Below, piece after piece: positions 1-8,437 of a stretch of DNA of 64,000 nucleotides. Under the pieces are notes generated by a model. The model had not been told where the DNA came from, searched no databases, and saw only the letters and a program-made list of their open reading frames with translations. A program made the position numbers and the translations under genes. Positions within the stretch are counted from its first letter, which is position 1. The number at the start of each line of letters is the position of its first letter. This DNA is from Phyllobacterium bourgognense (GTDB taxonomy: Bacteria > Pseudomonadota > Alphaproteobacteria > Rhizobiales > Rhizobiaceae), in the NCBI RefSeq assembly GCF_003337575.1, contig NZ_QPJM01000020.1, forward strand, positions 1 to 64,000, read 5' to 3'.

Positions 1-47
1 GCTCCCCATGGAAAGGACGGGCATAGGATAGCCCAGGTTCGGGGAGC
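1..47. repeat. Nested hairpin at window edge
   Basis: GCTCCCC at 1-7 is the exact reverse complement of GGGGAGC at 41-47, and inside it GGGC (19-22) can pair with GCCC (31-34). No T-run follows, so it is not a convincing terminator. It may belong to a gene or structured RNA lying left of the window. Confidence 0.3.
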
Positions 48-138
48 GTGGATAAGTGGCCACGATTATTTTTGTTCGGAGGTTGATCGGGGTGCGTTGA
101 AGGGTGGTGATTTGCCGGATGGCAATGCTGCTGCGCCC

Positions 139-256
139 TTCGACAGGCTCAGGATGAGGCTCACCATGAGGGAGGTGGGTGGGTTGCAGGGGGGATTCTG
201 CAATGTTGGCGATTGTCGTTGCAACACTCTACCTCCCTCATGGTGAGCTTGTCGAA
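139..256. repeat. Intergenic inverted repeat
   Basis: The 18-bp arm at 159-176 (GCTCACCATGAGGGAGGT) is a perfect reverse complement of 231-248. Outside it, TTCGACAGGCTCA at 139-151 is close to the reverse complement of TGAGCTTGTCGAA at 244-256, with a short duplicated stretch between the left arms. I recall TTCGACA-GCTCA/CATGAGG type palindromes as common intergenic repeats in alphaproteobacteria; that is recollection, not a search. The loop (177-230) codes for nothing recognisable. Confidence 0.6.
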
Positions 257-679
257 CCACGCACAGTGCCTTTGCCAAAAATCCGAATGAGAGATTTGAT
301 GGACCACGCACAGCAGCATCATTGCCATCCGGACATCCAAAACGAGCGAAACCGGGCGCGGATATTTCCGTCACCCGGTTTCCCCTCTGGTGCCGCATTC
401 GGGGAGCGTCCTCTTCTCCCCTGAACGGCCATATAACTGGTAGAAACCGAGTGCCTGCGGTTGTTGCGTTTATAACAATCGCGCATTTCAGTCTCTTTCG
501 GAGTGAAGTTCTGAGGCAAGTTTTTATCGATTGCAAGAGCCTTTGCAAAATAAAATTGCATATGTTTTTTCATGATTATTTATTGTGCAGGAACGAAGAA
601 AATTAAGCGGATTTTATCGGAATTTATTGCGCATTGACTATTCGTGCGCCACCACTTCAACTGCGACGGGAGGCAGAGA
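257..679. other. Non-coding upstream region
   Basis: No convincing gene is visible here. Short frames on both strands lack ribosome binding sites and family resemblance. The stretch from about 535 to 640 is clearly more AT-rich than its surroundings and is the likely promoter region of the operon that begins at 680. Confidence 0.5.
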
Positions 680-1633
680 ATGGCATTCGAGGACGTAGAA
701 ACGATTGCAAGCGCGACAGGGGCAAAACTTGCGATGCGGTTTTCCGCGGCCGAGGGTCAGGCGCACGCCATCGTCCAGATTAGTCACGGCGTCAGTGAAC
801 ATTCCCTGCGCTATGCGCGGTTTGCCCGATTCTTGAACGGACAACGTTTTCACGTCTATGCTCACGATCATCGCGGACATGGGCTTACCAAAGCAACTGG
901 CGCTCCGGCAGGACGATTTGCGCAAAGCGACGGGGTCATGCATCTTCTGGACGACGTCGATGCCATCAACGGCCTTGCCAGCAAGCGTCATCCCGACCTT
1001 CCCATGATCCTGTTTGGGCATTCTCTCGGCGGATTGATCGCAATGAACTACGTGCTGAAGCATGCAAATAAAGTGGACGCAGCGGCGATCTGGAACGCCA
1101 ATTTCTCCACCGGACTTCTCGGCCGGATCGCGCAAGGAGTCCTGCGCGCCGAGCGCATGTTTTTAGGATCGGACGTTCCAAGTATGATGCTACCGAAATT
1201 CACCTTCCAGCAGTGGGGCCGCAATGTTGCAACCCCCCGTACGGCGTCTGACTGGTTATCGCGTGACCCTGACGAAGTAGATGCCTATCTTGCCGACCCG
1301 TTATCCGGCTGGAACCCGACAGTGAGTATGTGGCGCGATATTTTCGACCTCATCTTCACCGGTGCAAATAATTCGCTGTTGGCCAACGTCCCTCGCGACT
1401 TACCATTCAATCTCGTCGGCGGTGCCGAAGATCCGGCCACCGAGAAGGGCAAAGCTGTCAGGCAGCTTGAACGCAGAATGAAACAACTTGGATTTTCCAA
1501 TGTCACAACCAAGATCTACGAGGGTACACGGCATGAAGGCCTCAACGAGATCAACAGGGAGGTAATCATGCGGGATTTTGCGGATTGGGCGAGGGGAACG
1601 GTTTCGAAACGAACGAGAGTGCTTGAAATATGA
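680..1633 (+). CDS. Alpha/beta hydrolase, monoacylglycerol lipase-like
   Basis: A 317-residue alpha/beta-fold hydrolase of the lysophospholipase/serine aminopeptidase S33 group. The nucleophile elbow GHSLGG is at residues 113-118, making Ser115 the nucleophile. The acid is probably in GGAEDP, and the base is the histidine in EGTRHEGLNE near the C-terminus. HGVSEHSLRY near residue 36 is the oxyanion region seen in monoglyceride lipases. I chose the ATG at 680 because GGGAGG sits just upstream; an in-frame GTG at 644 lacks this. Its stop overlaps the next start as ATGA (1630-1633), so it is translationally coupled to a CoA-transferase. In that setting it could be an esterase or thioesterase for a pathway intermediate; the substrate is not known. 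Confidence 0.85.
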   Translation: MAFEDVETIASATGAKLAMRFSAAEGQAHAIVQISHGVSEHSLRYARFARFLNGQRFHVYAHDHRGHGLTKATGAPAGRFAQSDGVMHLLDDVDAINGLASKRHPDLPMILFGHSLGGLIAMNYVLKHANKVDAAAIWNANFSTGLLGRIAQGVLRAERMFLGSDVPSMMLPKFTFQQWGRNVATPRTASDWLSRDPDEVDAYLADPLSGWNPTVSMWRDIFDLIFTGANNSLLANVPRDLPFNLVGGAEDPATEKGKAVRQLERRMKQLGFSNVTTKIYEGTRHEGLNEINREVIMRDFADWARGTVSKRTRVLEI

Positions 1634-2817
1634 CTGATGCTCCTCTGAAGGGTGTGCGCGTCATCGAACTCGCTCGCGTTCTGGCCGGGCCATGGGCCGG
1701 ACAGGTTCTCGCCGACCTTGGCGCCGATGTCATCAAGGTGGAAAACCCTGCCGGAGGGGACGAAACGCGTGGGTGGGGACCGCCGTTCATCGCGAGCAGC
1801 GAGGGCGAAAATCTCGATGCCGCCTATTTTCACTCATGCAACCGTGGCAAGCGTTCGATTACCTTGGATTTCACGACCAAGGAGGGACCGGAAACGGTCA
1901 AGGCACTCTGCCGTACGGCAGATGTCGTGCTCGAAAATTTCAAGGTAGGCGGCCTGAAGAAGTACGGCCTCGACTACGCATCTTTGAGCGCCGACAATCC
2001 GCGTCTCGTCTATTGTTCGATCACAGGCTTTGGTCAGGACGGTCCGTACGCAGCCCAGGCGGGCTATGACTTCATCATTCAGGGCATGTCCGGGCTGATG
2101 TCGGTTACCGGCGAACCCGACCGCGAGCCGCAAAAGGTTGGCCTCGCGGTCGCCGACGTCTTCACCGGGCTCTATTCCGTTATCGCCATTCAGGCAGCGC
2201 TGGCCAATGCCGGGAAGACAGGCGAAGGCCAGATGATCGATATGGCCCTGTTCGACGTGCAGTCCGCTGTCATGGCCAACCAGGCGATGAACTATCTTGC
2301 GACGGGCAAGAGTCCGCACCGCATGGGCAACGCGCACCCGAATATTTCGCCTTACGAAGTCGTACCGACATCAGACGGTCACATGATCCTGGCCGTCGGC
2401 AATGACGGGCAGTTCGCCCGGTTTTGCGGCATTGTCGGGTTGACAAATCTCGCCAGCGATCCTCGCTTCCTGACCAATCGGGCACGACTGGAAAATCGTG
2501 GAGCACTGACGGACCTGATCCGGGTCGAAACGCAGAAACGTACTCGCGCCGAGTTGCTCGATGCCTGTTCCCGAAATGCTGTTCCCGCTGGCCCGATCAA
2601 CCAGATCGGCGAGATGTTCAACGATCCGCAGATCGTGTCACGGCAATTGCGGCTTGACCTCGACGATGGTCACGGCAGCACCATACCTTCGGTGCGCACG
2701 CCGATCGTCATGTCGAAAACCCCGCTTTCCTATCAACGGCCTTCGCCACGTCTTGGCGAGCACAGCGCTGAAATACTCGAAGAACTGAAGGATATATCCA
2801 ATGAAAACGGGCGGTGA
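1630..2817 (+). CDS. CaiB/BaiF family III CoA-transferase
   Basis: A 395-residue family III CoA-transferase, the group of formyl-CoA transferase and CaiB. The N-terminal LKGVRVIELARVLAGPWAGQ segment, the GADVIKVENP strand and the NRGKRSITLD segment are family hallmarks. Asp176 in AVADVFTG matches the catalytic aspartate that forms the mixed anhydride. Such enzymes move CoA between carboxylic acids in the cytoplasm. The start overlaps the hydrolase stop by 4 bp, and the 3' end overlaps the ThDP enzyme by 17 bp. Formyl-CoA transferase paired with oxalyl-CoA decarboxylase is a known CoA-transferase/ThDP-enzyme pairing, but I see no specific evidence for oxalate here. Confidence 0.9.
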   Translation: MTDAPLKGVRVIELARVLAGPWAGQVLADLGADVIKVENPAGGDETRGWGPPFIASSEGENLDAAYFHSCNRGKRSITLDFTTKEGPETVKALCRTADVVLENFKVGGLKKYGLDYASLSADNPRLVYCSITGFGQDGPYAAQAGYDFIIQGMSGLMSVTGEPDREPQKVGLAVADVFTGLYSVIAIQAALANAGKTGEGQMIDMALFDVQSAVMANQAMNYLATGKSPHRMGNAHPNISPYEVVPTSDGHMILAVGNDGQFARFCGIVGLTNLASDPRFLTNRARLENRGALTDLIRVETQKRTRAELLDACSRNAVPAGPINQIGEMFNDPQIVSRQLRLDLDDGHGSTIPSVRTPIVMSKTPLSYQRPSPRLGEHSAEILEELKDISNENGR

Positions 2818-4450
2818 ATTGATCGTCGAGGCTTTGGCTGCTAATGGCGTCGAGCGGTTGTTTTGCGTGCCGGGTGAAAGCTATCTTGCGGTGCTCGACG
2901 CGCTTTACGACGCAAAGATAGGCGTCACCGTTTGCCGGGCCGAAGGCGGAGCCACGATGATGGCGGACGCCTGGGGAAAGCTCACAGGCAAGCCAGGCAT
3001 CTGCTTTGTCACACGTGGTCCAGGCGCAACCAATGCCTCCCCCGGAATCCACATCGCCAAGCAGGATTCGACGCCACTGATCCTTTTCATTGGCCAGGTG
3101 CAACGCGACGCACGTGAGCGCGAGGCCTTTCAGGAAGTCGAGTACCGCCGCTTCTTTGCCGATACAGCGAAATGGGTGGCAGAAATCGACGATGCGCGGC
3201 GCATTCCGGAATTCGTCACGCGAGCATTTTCGGTCGCGACCTCGGGGCGCCCAGGACCTGTCGTGCTGGCCTTGCCGGAAGACATGCTGACCGACAAGGT
3301 CGAAGCAGTGGCGGCTCAGGGCTGGCAGCCGGTCGAGACGGGTCCTTCTCCGGCCAGTATCGAAAAGCTCGCCGATCTTCTTCAGGGCGCAACACGGCCT
3401 TTCGTGATCCTGGGTGGGTCGCGCTGGAATGAAAACGCAGTCCAGTCGATTACGCGCTTTGCCGAGAAATGGCACCTCCCCGTCGGCTGCTCCTTCCGCC
3501 GGCAGATGCTGTTCGATCATCTGCATCCGAATTATGCTGGCGACGTCGGGATCGGTATCAATCCGGCTTTGGCGGCGCGCGTGAAAGAAGCCGACGTGTT
3601 GCTGCTGATTGGCGGGCGTTTCGGCGAGATGCCGTCGTCCGGCTACACGCTGATAGACAGCCCTTATCCCAAGCAGACTCTGATCCACGTGCATCCAGAC
3701 GCGGATGAACTTGGACGGGTATATCGCCCAAGCCTCGCGATAAACTCGGCACCTGACATGTTTGCCGAAGCTGTCGAACATCTTGCACCGCCGTCCCATA
3801 TCAACTGGCCGGGGGAAGCGGAGAATGCGCACAAATCCTATCTCGCCTGGTCGACACCGCCGAAGACCGGACCGGGCAAGGTCGCGATGGGACCAATCAT
3901 CTCCTATCTTGAGAGCGTGCTGCCTGAGGATGCGATCATGACCAATGGCGCAGGCAACTATGCCACATGGCTGCATCGCTTCCATCGATTCCGCCGCTTT
4001 GGCACACAGGCGGCTCCGACATCGGGATCGATGGGCTATGGCCTCCCGGCGGCGGTTGCTGCAAAACAGCTTTATCCAGAGCGAACGGTCGTCTGCTTTG
4101 CCGGCGACGGATGCTTCCTGATGAACGGCCAGGATTTTGCGACGGCAGTACAATACAACCTGCCGATTATCGTGCTCGTCATCAACAACAACATCTATGG
4201 GACGATTCGTATGCATCAGGAGCGCGAATATCCCGGGCGGGTATCCGCAACGGATCTCACCAATCCGGATTTTGCCATGCTTGCCCGGGCCTATGGCGGC
4301 CATGGTGAGACCGTGGACGCCACGGAGGAATTCGAAGGAGCATGGCAACGGGCCGTCGAAAGCGGCAAGCCGGCGATCATTGAAATTCGTCTCGATCCCG
4401 AAGCGATTACACCGGCGAAGACTCTCTCCGACATTCGCAACAAGCGTTGA
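2801..4450 (+). CDS. Thiamine diphosphate enzyme, acetolactate synthase-like
   Basis: A 549-residue ThDP-dependent enzyme with the usual order: pyrimidine-binding domain, central domain, pyrophosphate-binding domain. Glu48 in CRAEGG is the expected cofactor-activating glutamate. GDGCFLMN followed by NNN about 25 residues later is the ThDP/Mg motif. The family includes acetolactate synthase, benzoylformate decarboxylase, oxalyl-CoA decarboxylase and 2-hydroxyacyl-CoA lyase. Overall it looks most like the catalytic subunit of acetolactate synthase. The lack of a regulatory subunit gene and the coupling to a CoA-transferase argue for a catabolic role rather than valine/isoleucine synthesis. Exact reaction unknown. 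Confidence 0.85.
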   Translation: MKTGGELIVEALAANGVERLFCVPGESYLAVLDALYDAKIGVTVCRAEGGATMMADAWGKLTGKPGICFVTRGPGATNASPGIHIAKQDSTPLILFIGQVQRDAREREAFQEVEYRRFFADTAKWVAEIDDARRIPEFVTRAFSVATSGRPGPVVLALPEDMLTDKVEAVAAQGWQPVETGPSPASIEKLADLLQGATRPFVILGGSRWNENAVQSITRFAEKWHLPVGCSFRRQMLFDHLHPNYAGDVGIGINPALAARVKEADVLLLIGGRFGEMPSSGYTLIDSPYPKQTLIHVHPDADELGRVYRPSLAINSAPDMFAEAVEHLAPPSHINWPGEAENAHKSYLAWSTPPKTGPGKVAMGPIISYLESVLPEDAIMTNGAGNYATWLHRFHRFRRFGTQAAPTSGSMGYGLPAAVAAKQLYPERTVVCFAGDGCFLMNGQDFATAVQYNLPIIVLVINNNIYGTIRMHQEREYPGRVSATDLTNPDFAMLARAYGGHGETVDATEEFEGAWQRAVESGKPAIIEIRLDPEAITPAKTLSDIRNKR

Positions 4451-4461
4451 CCGAAGGGTTG

Positions 4462-4481
4462 GCATTACAGCTTCGTAATGC
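4462..4481 (+). other. Small hairpin between operons
   Basis: GCATTAC at 4462-4468 and GTAATGC at 4475-4481 form a perfect 7-bp stem with a 6-nt loop, 12 nt after the ThDP enzyme stop. No T-run follows, so it is at most a weak or factor-dependent terminator or an mRNA-stabilising stem. Confidence 0.3.
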
Positions 4482-4553
4482 AAATGAGGATGGCACGGCG
4501 GCGCTTTCGATGTTATGGAGCGCGCCTGAAGTCCCACTACGAAAGCTTGCAAC

Positions 4554-5285
4554 TTGAGCAATCCGGCAATTACGATCGTCATTCCGTGCCGCAACGAGGC
4601 CGCCAATCTAGCCTTTCTCCTCGATGAAGTGGATGCAGCCATGGAAGGCCGCAGCTACGAAGTGATCGTGGTCGACGATGGCTCTACCGACATGACGGGT
4701 GAAGCATTGGGCGAGCGGATCAAGGCGGGGAAGCCTCTGCGCCACATTCGTCATGACAAGTCTGCGGGGCAAAGTGCGGCCGTTCGCTCCGGCGTATTCG
4801 CGGCAAGGGGTAAGGTCGTGGTCACCATGGATGGCGACGGACAGAACAACCCTGCCTATCTGCCGCGGCTCGCCGATGCACTGCTGCAGGCCGGTCCGGC
4901 AATCGGGATCGCAGCCGGGCAGCGTCTAAAGCGTACCGACACGAAACTGAAGCAGTTCGCATCAAAATATGCCAATAAGCTGCGCAGCGCGATCCTGAAG
5001 GACAATACGCGCGACAGCGGCTGCGGCCTCAAGGCACTGCATACCCAGCTTTTCCGCGAATTGCCTTTCTTCGATGGCTGGCACCGCTATTTGCCTGCAT
5101 TGGTGATCCGTGAAGGCTATGGCGTCGTGCATGTCGATGTCCTCGATCGCGAACGCCGTCACGGCAAATCGAACTACGGCATTCTCGATCGCGGTCTGCG
5201 CGGTGTCCTCGACCTTTATGGCGTCTGGTGGCTGCGCAAGCGCCGCAAGACCGTCCCAACGATTACGGAGATCAGTCATGGCTGA
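4554..5285 (+). CDS. GT2 polyprenyl-phosphate glycosyltransferase, RgtE/DPM1-like
   Basis: A 243-residue family 2 glycosyltransferase of the dolichol-phosphate mannose synthase/ArnC/RgtE type. It should transfer a sugar from a nucleotide donor onto a polyprenyl phosphate at the inner membrane. VVDDGSTD (residues 39-46) and DGDGQNNP (93-100) are the nucleotide- and metal-binding motifs, and DSGCGLKAL is the conserved acceptor-side segment. It ends after the soluble catalytic domain without C-terminal membrane helices. The start is TTG at 4554: an in-frame TGA lies at 4527 and no ATG or GTG intervenes. It overlaps the next gene by 8 bp. In Rhizobium RgtE makes dodecaprenyl-phosphate galacturonic acid; the downstream ArnT-like gene supports the same logic here. 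The sugar is inferred. Confidence 0.8.
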   Translation: MSNPAITIVIPCRNEAANLAFLLDEVDAAMEGRSYEVIVVDDGSTDMTGEALGERIKAGKPLRHIRHDKSAGQSAAVRSGVFAARGKVVVTMDGDGQNNPAYLPRLADALLQAGPAIGIAAGQRLKRTDTKLKQFASKYANKLRSAILKDNTRDSGCGLKALHTQLFRELPFFDGWHRYLPALVIREGYGVVHVDVLDRERRHGKSNYGILDRGLRGVLDLYGVWWLRKRRKTVPTITEISHG

Positions 5286-5598
5286 TGCTATTACCAATTG
5301 GCTGCACTCGGTTTTCGTGGCCCAATTCGACGCCTGGATTCTGCTGGGCTTTTTTGCGCAGGGCTGTTTCACCATGCGTTTCGTCGTGCAGTGGATTGCC
5401 TCCGAACGCGCCAAGCGCAGCGTCGTACCGGTGACGTTCTGGTTCTTCTCGCTGTTCGGCGGCATGCTGCTTTTCGTCTACGCAGTTGTGCGCAAGGATC
5501 CGGTGTTCATTGCTGGTCAGGGTCTCGGGCTTATTGTCTATATTCGCAATCTCTGGCTTATCGCGAATGAGAAGAAGGCGATGACGCTGGACACGTGA
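5278..5598 (+). CDS. LAB_N (lipid A biosynthesis N-terminal) small membrane protein
   Basis: A 106-residue integral membrane protein with about three hydrophobic segments. The pattern FFAQGCFTMRFVVQWIASER, then PVTFWFFSLFGG and GLIVYIRNL, matches the LAB_N domain: a short membrane module found at the N-terminus of some lipid-A-disaccharide synthases and as a stand-alone protein beside polyprenyl-phosphate glycosyltransferases. The ATG at 5278 overlaps the upstream stop by 8 bp; the ArnT-like gene starts 7 bp downstream. It probably acts with the glycosyltransferase at the inner membrane, perhaps in moving the lipid-linked sugar. No enzymatic motif is visible. Confidence 0.8.
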   Translation: MADAITNWLHSVFVAQFDAWILLGFFAQGCFTMRFVVQWIASERAKRSVVPVTFWFFSLFGGMLLFVYAVVRKDPVFIAGQGLGLIVYIRNLWLIANEKKAMTLDT

Positions 5599-5605
5599 GT
5601 AAGCG

Positions 5606-7297
5606 ATGTTGATGACCTCTTCGGACCTCGTTCCCGGCGGTGGCACAAAACTTCGCGCCAGCCATTATTTGCTGCTGGTTTTCATCTGCCTCGTCTCCTT
5701 CGTACCCGGCATCGCCTCGATACCGCCTTTGGATCGGGATGAAGCACGATACGTCCAGGCGACGCACCAGATGGCTGAAAGCGGCGACTATGTCGACATC
5801 CGCTTTCAAGATGCATCGCGCTACAAGAAGCCGGTTGGCATTTACTGGCTGCAGAGCGCCGCGCTCAAGCTCACAGGCTACAATAACGATGCGCCGGTAT
5901 GGGTCTACCGGCTAGTCTCTGTGGCCGGCGCTACGATTGCTGTGCTCGGCACGGCTGCTCTGGGAGCATTCCTTTTTGGCCAAAGCGCCGGCCTTATGGC
6001 CGGTGTCGCTCTTGCAGCAATCGTCATGCTTGGTTTCGAGGCCCGGGTGGCAAAGACCGACGCAACGGTGCTGGCGACTGTCGTCATCGCACAGGGTGCG
6101 CTCGCATCGATCTGGATGGCAAGCCGCAAGCAGGCCGCAGCCAAATGGGCACCAGCAGTGATCTTCTGGGTGGCAACGGCAGCCGGTGTGTTGATCAAAG
6201 GCCCGATCACGCCCTTTGTCAGCCTTTTGACGATGGGCTCTCTCAGCCTTTTCTACCGCGAGTGGCGATGGCTGAAACGCCTGAAGCCATTAAGCGGTAT
6301 CCTCATCCTGCTTGCAATCGTGCTGCCATGGCTCATCCTGATCACGCTGAAAAGCGGCGGTGCCTTCTTCAACGAATCCGTCAACAAGGATTTCCTGTCG
6401 AAGGTTGGCGATGCGCAGGAAAGCCACGGCGCGCCGCCAGGCTATTTCGCCCTGATCTTCGTCGCGTTCATCTGGCCATTTGGCGTGCTCGCTATTCGCG
6501 GCGGTCTGCAGGCGTTGAGCCGGCTGCGTGAGGATCCACGCCTTGCTTTCCTGACTGCCTGGTACATCCCATTCTGGCTGGTAACCGAGCTTATCCCAAC
6601 AAAGTTGCCCCACTATATCCTGCCCGCTTACCCGGCCCTGCTGTTGATGATGGCTTGGGCCATCGACACCGGCGTCGCCGCCCAGCCCTATCGCGGCCGC
6701 TGGCAAATCTGGGTCGAGCGGCTGACGCTTCTTGGCCTTGCCGCTGCGACACTAGGCTTCATGGGCGCGGGGCTTGTCCTGCCCTACGTCATGACCGGAT
6801 CATTTTCGTTTCCGGGGATCATTGCCTTCTTTACGGCAGCTGCCGCCGGTGTCTTTGCCAGCGGTCTTGTGTTGAATCAGAATCTCAAGCGCGCGCTGCA
6901 AGCCTCTGCAACCTTTGCGATTATTACGCTCACGCTGCTTACATGGGGCGTCGTTCCGGCGCTCACGCCGATCTGGCTCAGCCCAGCCGTTGCCAATGCG
7001 TTCAATGCTGCCAAGCCGTGCGACAACAGCGTACTGGCTTCTGCCAGCTATGCCGAGCCGAGCCTGGTGTTTCTTGCCGGTACGAAGACGGTCCTCACCG
7101 ACGGTGCCGGAGCAGCCAAGCATCTCGTCGACCATCCGGCCTGTGCGATTTCAGCAGTCGACGAACGCGAACACGACACCTTCATCAAGGCTCTGCCGCA
7201 GGGCGAGAAGTCGGTTGCCGCAGTCGGGACTGTCAGCGGCATCAACTACAGCAAGGGCCGCAAGACGACCATTACGCTGTACAAGGCCGTGCAATAA
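5606..7297 (+). CDS. ArnT-like (GT39/83) membrane glycosyltransferase
   Basis: A 563-residue polytopic inner-membrane transferase of the PMT/ArnT/Rgt superfamily, which uses a polyprenyl-phosphate sugar to decorate lipid A or core LPS on the periplasmic face. After the first helix, PLDRDEARY (residues 41-49) carries the acidic pair typical of the first periplasmic loop, followed by the family's RYKKPVGIYWLQSA segment. About a dozen hydrophobic segments follow, then a soluble C-terminal part. It is third in the operon, 7 bp after the LAB_N gene. Rhizobial relatives RgtA-D and the Mesorhizobium RgtF transfer galacturonic acid; E. coli ArnT transfers aminoarabinose. The sugar here cannot be read from sequence. 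Confidence 0.85.
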   Translation: MLMTSSDLVPGGGTKLRASHYLLLVFICLVSFVPGIASIPPLDRDEARYVQATHQMAESGDYVDIRFQDASRYKKPVGIYWLQSAALKLTGYNNDAPVWVYRLVSVAGATIAVLGTAALGAFLFGQSAGLMAGVALAAIVMLGFEARVAKTDATVLATVVIAQGALASIWMASRKQAAAKWAPAVIFWVATAAGVLIKGPITPFVSLLTMGSLSLFYREWRWLKRLKPLSGILILLAIVLPWLILITLKSGGAFFNESVNKDFLSKVGDAQESHGAPPGYFALIFVAFIWPFGVLAIRGGLQALSRLREDPRLAFLTAWYIPFWLVTELIPTKLPHYILPAYPALLLMMAWAIDTGVAAQPYRGRWQIWVERLTLLGLAAATLGFMGAGLVLPYVMTGSFSFPGIIAFFTAAAAGVFASGLVLNQNLKRALQASATFAIITLTLLTWGVVPALTPIWLSPAVANAFNAAKPCDNSVLASASYAEPSLVFLAGTKTVLTDGAGAAKHLVDHPACAISAVDEREHDTFIKALPQGEKSVAAVGTVSGINYSKGRKTTITLYKAVQ

Positions 7298-7353
7298 TCG
7301 ATTGACTTGCGACTAATGTCGAATTGACGGCTCTGTTTCATCATAGGAATATA

Positions 7354-7369
7354 GTCCTTTCGAAAGGAC
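7354..7369. promoter_or_regulatory. 16-bp perfect palindrome over the toxin-gene ribosome site
   Basis: GTCCTTTCGAAAGGAC is a perfect palindrome ending 7 nt before the ATG at 7377. Its right half contains the AAAGGA ribosome binding site. It could be an operator, or an RNA hairpin that hides the ribosome site and limits translation of the toxin candidate. Both readings are inference. Confidence 0.5.
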
Positions 7370-7376
7370 CGTATTC

Positions 7377-8435
7377 ATGCATCGATCACCCAAGGAAAGC
7401 CCGGCCTACCACAAGCTGCTATGGCAGATAAGAGCCAACGATTCTCGCTTGAGAACACCAAGACGCGGGTGCTCAGCGGCGCAAGCCAAGCAGGACAATC
7501 TGCCCCTGCAACAGAAGCAGGATTTTCTCTACAAGCAACTTGAGTTTTTGGACGAACTTGACCTCTTCCTCAAATTCGACCCAGATCAACCCCGCGTGCC
7601 TGCTGGAAATTCTGACGGGGGGCAATGGACGGACGGCCAGGGTGGGATTGATCCAATCACCGCGGGCGCCACATTGGCGCAGAGTAGTTCGAGCCCGCAG
7701 AGCAGCTCATGGATAAAACGGACCGAGCAACTCGGACAGCGGATCGACCGCGAAACTCCACTGAGGGCCATTGTCAGAAACAATCCCGTTGTCCGTTCTG
7801 CCAAGGCGCTACTTTCGTTCCTGAAAGCACCTGAACTTGAATACCCGCTAGCGGACGCAGTTGAGCAATACAATACAATTGCCGCTGTCAATGACCCTTA
7901 TGTCGTGCCAATCCTTTCGCTGCGCGCAAGGCAATTCAGCAAGGGCGATTCCGATACCAAAATCTGGGCGAGCGTTCGCGCGGTGGATATGGATACGGTC
8001 AGCAAGTTTTGCCCCAGATACTGGACTATACAAACTATAGCGGACAATGTTGCATCGACGATGGGCCCCATTGGTTCCTATGGAACACCCCAAAACTATG
8101 GAACCCAGTTTCACCTGCGTGCGGCAAATATGGTGAACGGCTTAAACGACAGCACTTTGAAAGCAGAACTATTTCTTATGGCTCCACTGGCCGGCGCTCC
8201 ATCCGACTACTACCGAGACAAAGTCGGAACCAGGGAAAAAGGATCACTAGGGCTCGATGTTCATGAGACAGTCAGGAGCGATCTGACTTGCATCTACGAT
8301 TTCAAGACAGGAATAAAAGAGCTTGATCTTACGCGGATGGGGAATTTTGCCCATTCAACCGCAAAGACCTATCCCAAGACAAAGGAGTTCTTTGTCATCC
8401 AGATCAAGCCAAGTGCCGGTTCCATCAGGAGATAA
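7377..8435 (+). CDS. Candidate polymorphic toxin with C-terminal nuclease-like domain
   Basis: A 352-residue soluble protein without signal peptide. RVPAGNSDGGQWT at residues 73-85 is a motif I recall from many otherwise unrelated rhizobial proteins with toxin-like architecture. A Ser/Gln-rich linker follows (about 97-112), then a C-terminal domain. There, AELFLM with Glu264, LGLDVHE with Asp294 and CIYDFKTG with Asp308 and Lys310 arrange like a PD-(D/E)xK nuclease core, including the D-x-K strand. The next gene starts 2 bp after the stop, as expected for an immunity gene. Base composition dips in the second half (about 8000-8270), which may mean transfer. I see no secretion domain other than the N-terminal motif. 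Function is inferred from architecture. Confidence 0.6.
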   Translation: MHRSPKESPAYHKLLWQIRANDSRLRTPRRGCSAAQAKQDNLPLQQKQDFLYKQLEFLDELDLFLKFDPDQPRVPAGNSDGGQWTDGQGGIDPITAGATLAQSSSSPQSSSWIKRTEQLGQRIDRETPLRAIVRNNPVVRSAKALLSFLKAPELEYPLADAVEQYNTIAAVNDPYVVPILSLRARQFSKGDSDTKIWASVRAVDMDTVSKFCPRYWTIQTIADNVASTMGPIGSYGTPQNYGTQFHLRAANMVNGLNDSTLKAELFLMAPLAGAPSDYYRDKVGTREKGSLGLDVHETVRSDLTCIYDFKTGIKELDLTRMGNFAHSTAKTYPKTKEFFVIQIKPSAGSIRR

Positions 8436-8437
8436 TC

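Noticed and set aside
1630-4450. Oxalate degradation operon (formyl-CoA transferase plus oxalyl-CoA decarboxylase)
   Set aside because: The gene pairing fits, but the second protein looks like acetolactate synthase and there is no oxalate transporter or formate enzyme nearby.
4462-4481. Rho-independent terminator after the ThDP enzyme
   Set aside because: The 7-bp stem is real but no T-run follows; listed only as a hairpin.
2708-4642. Minus-strand frame of 644 codons opposite the ThDP enzyme
   Set aside because: It is antisense to a gene with intact ThDP motifs, and the translated sequence resembles no family.
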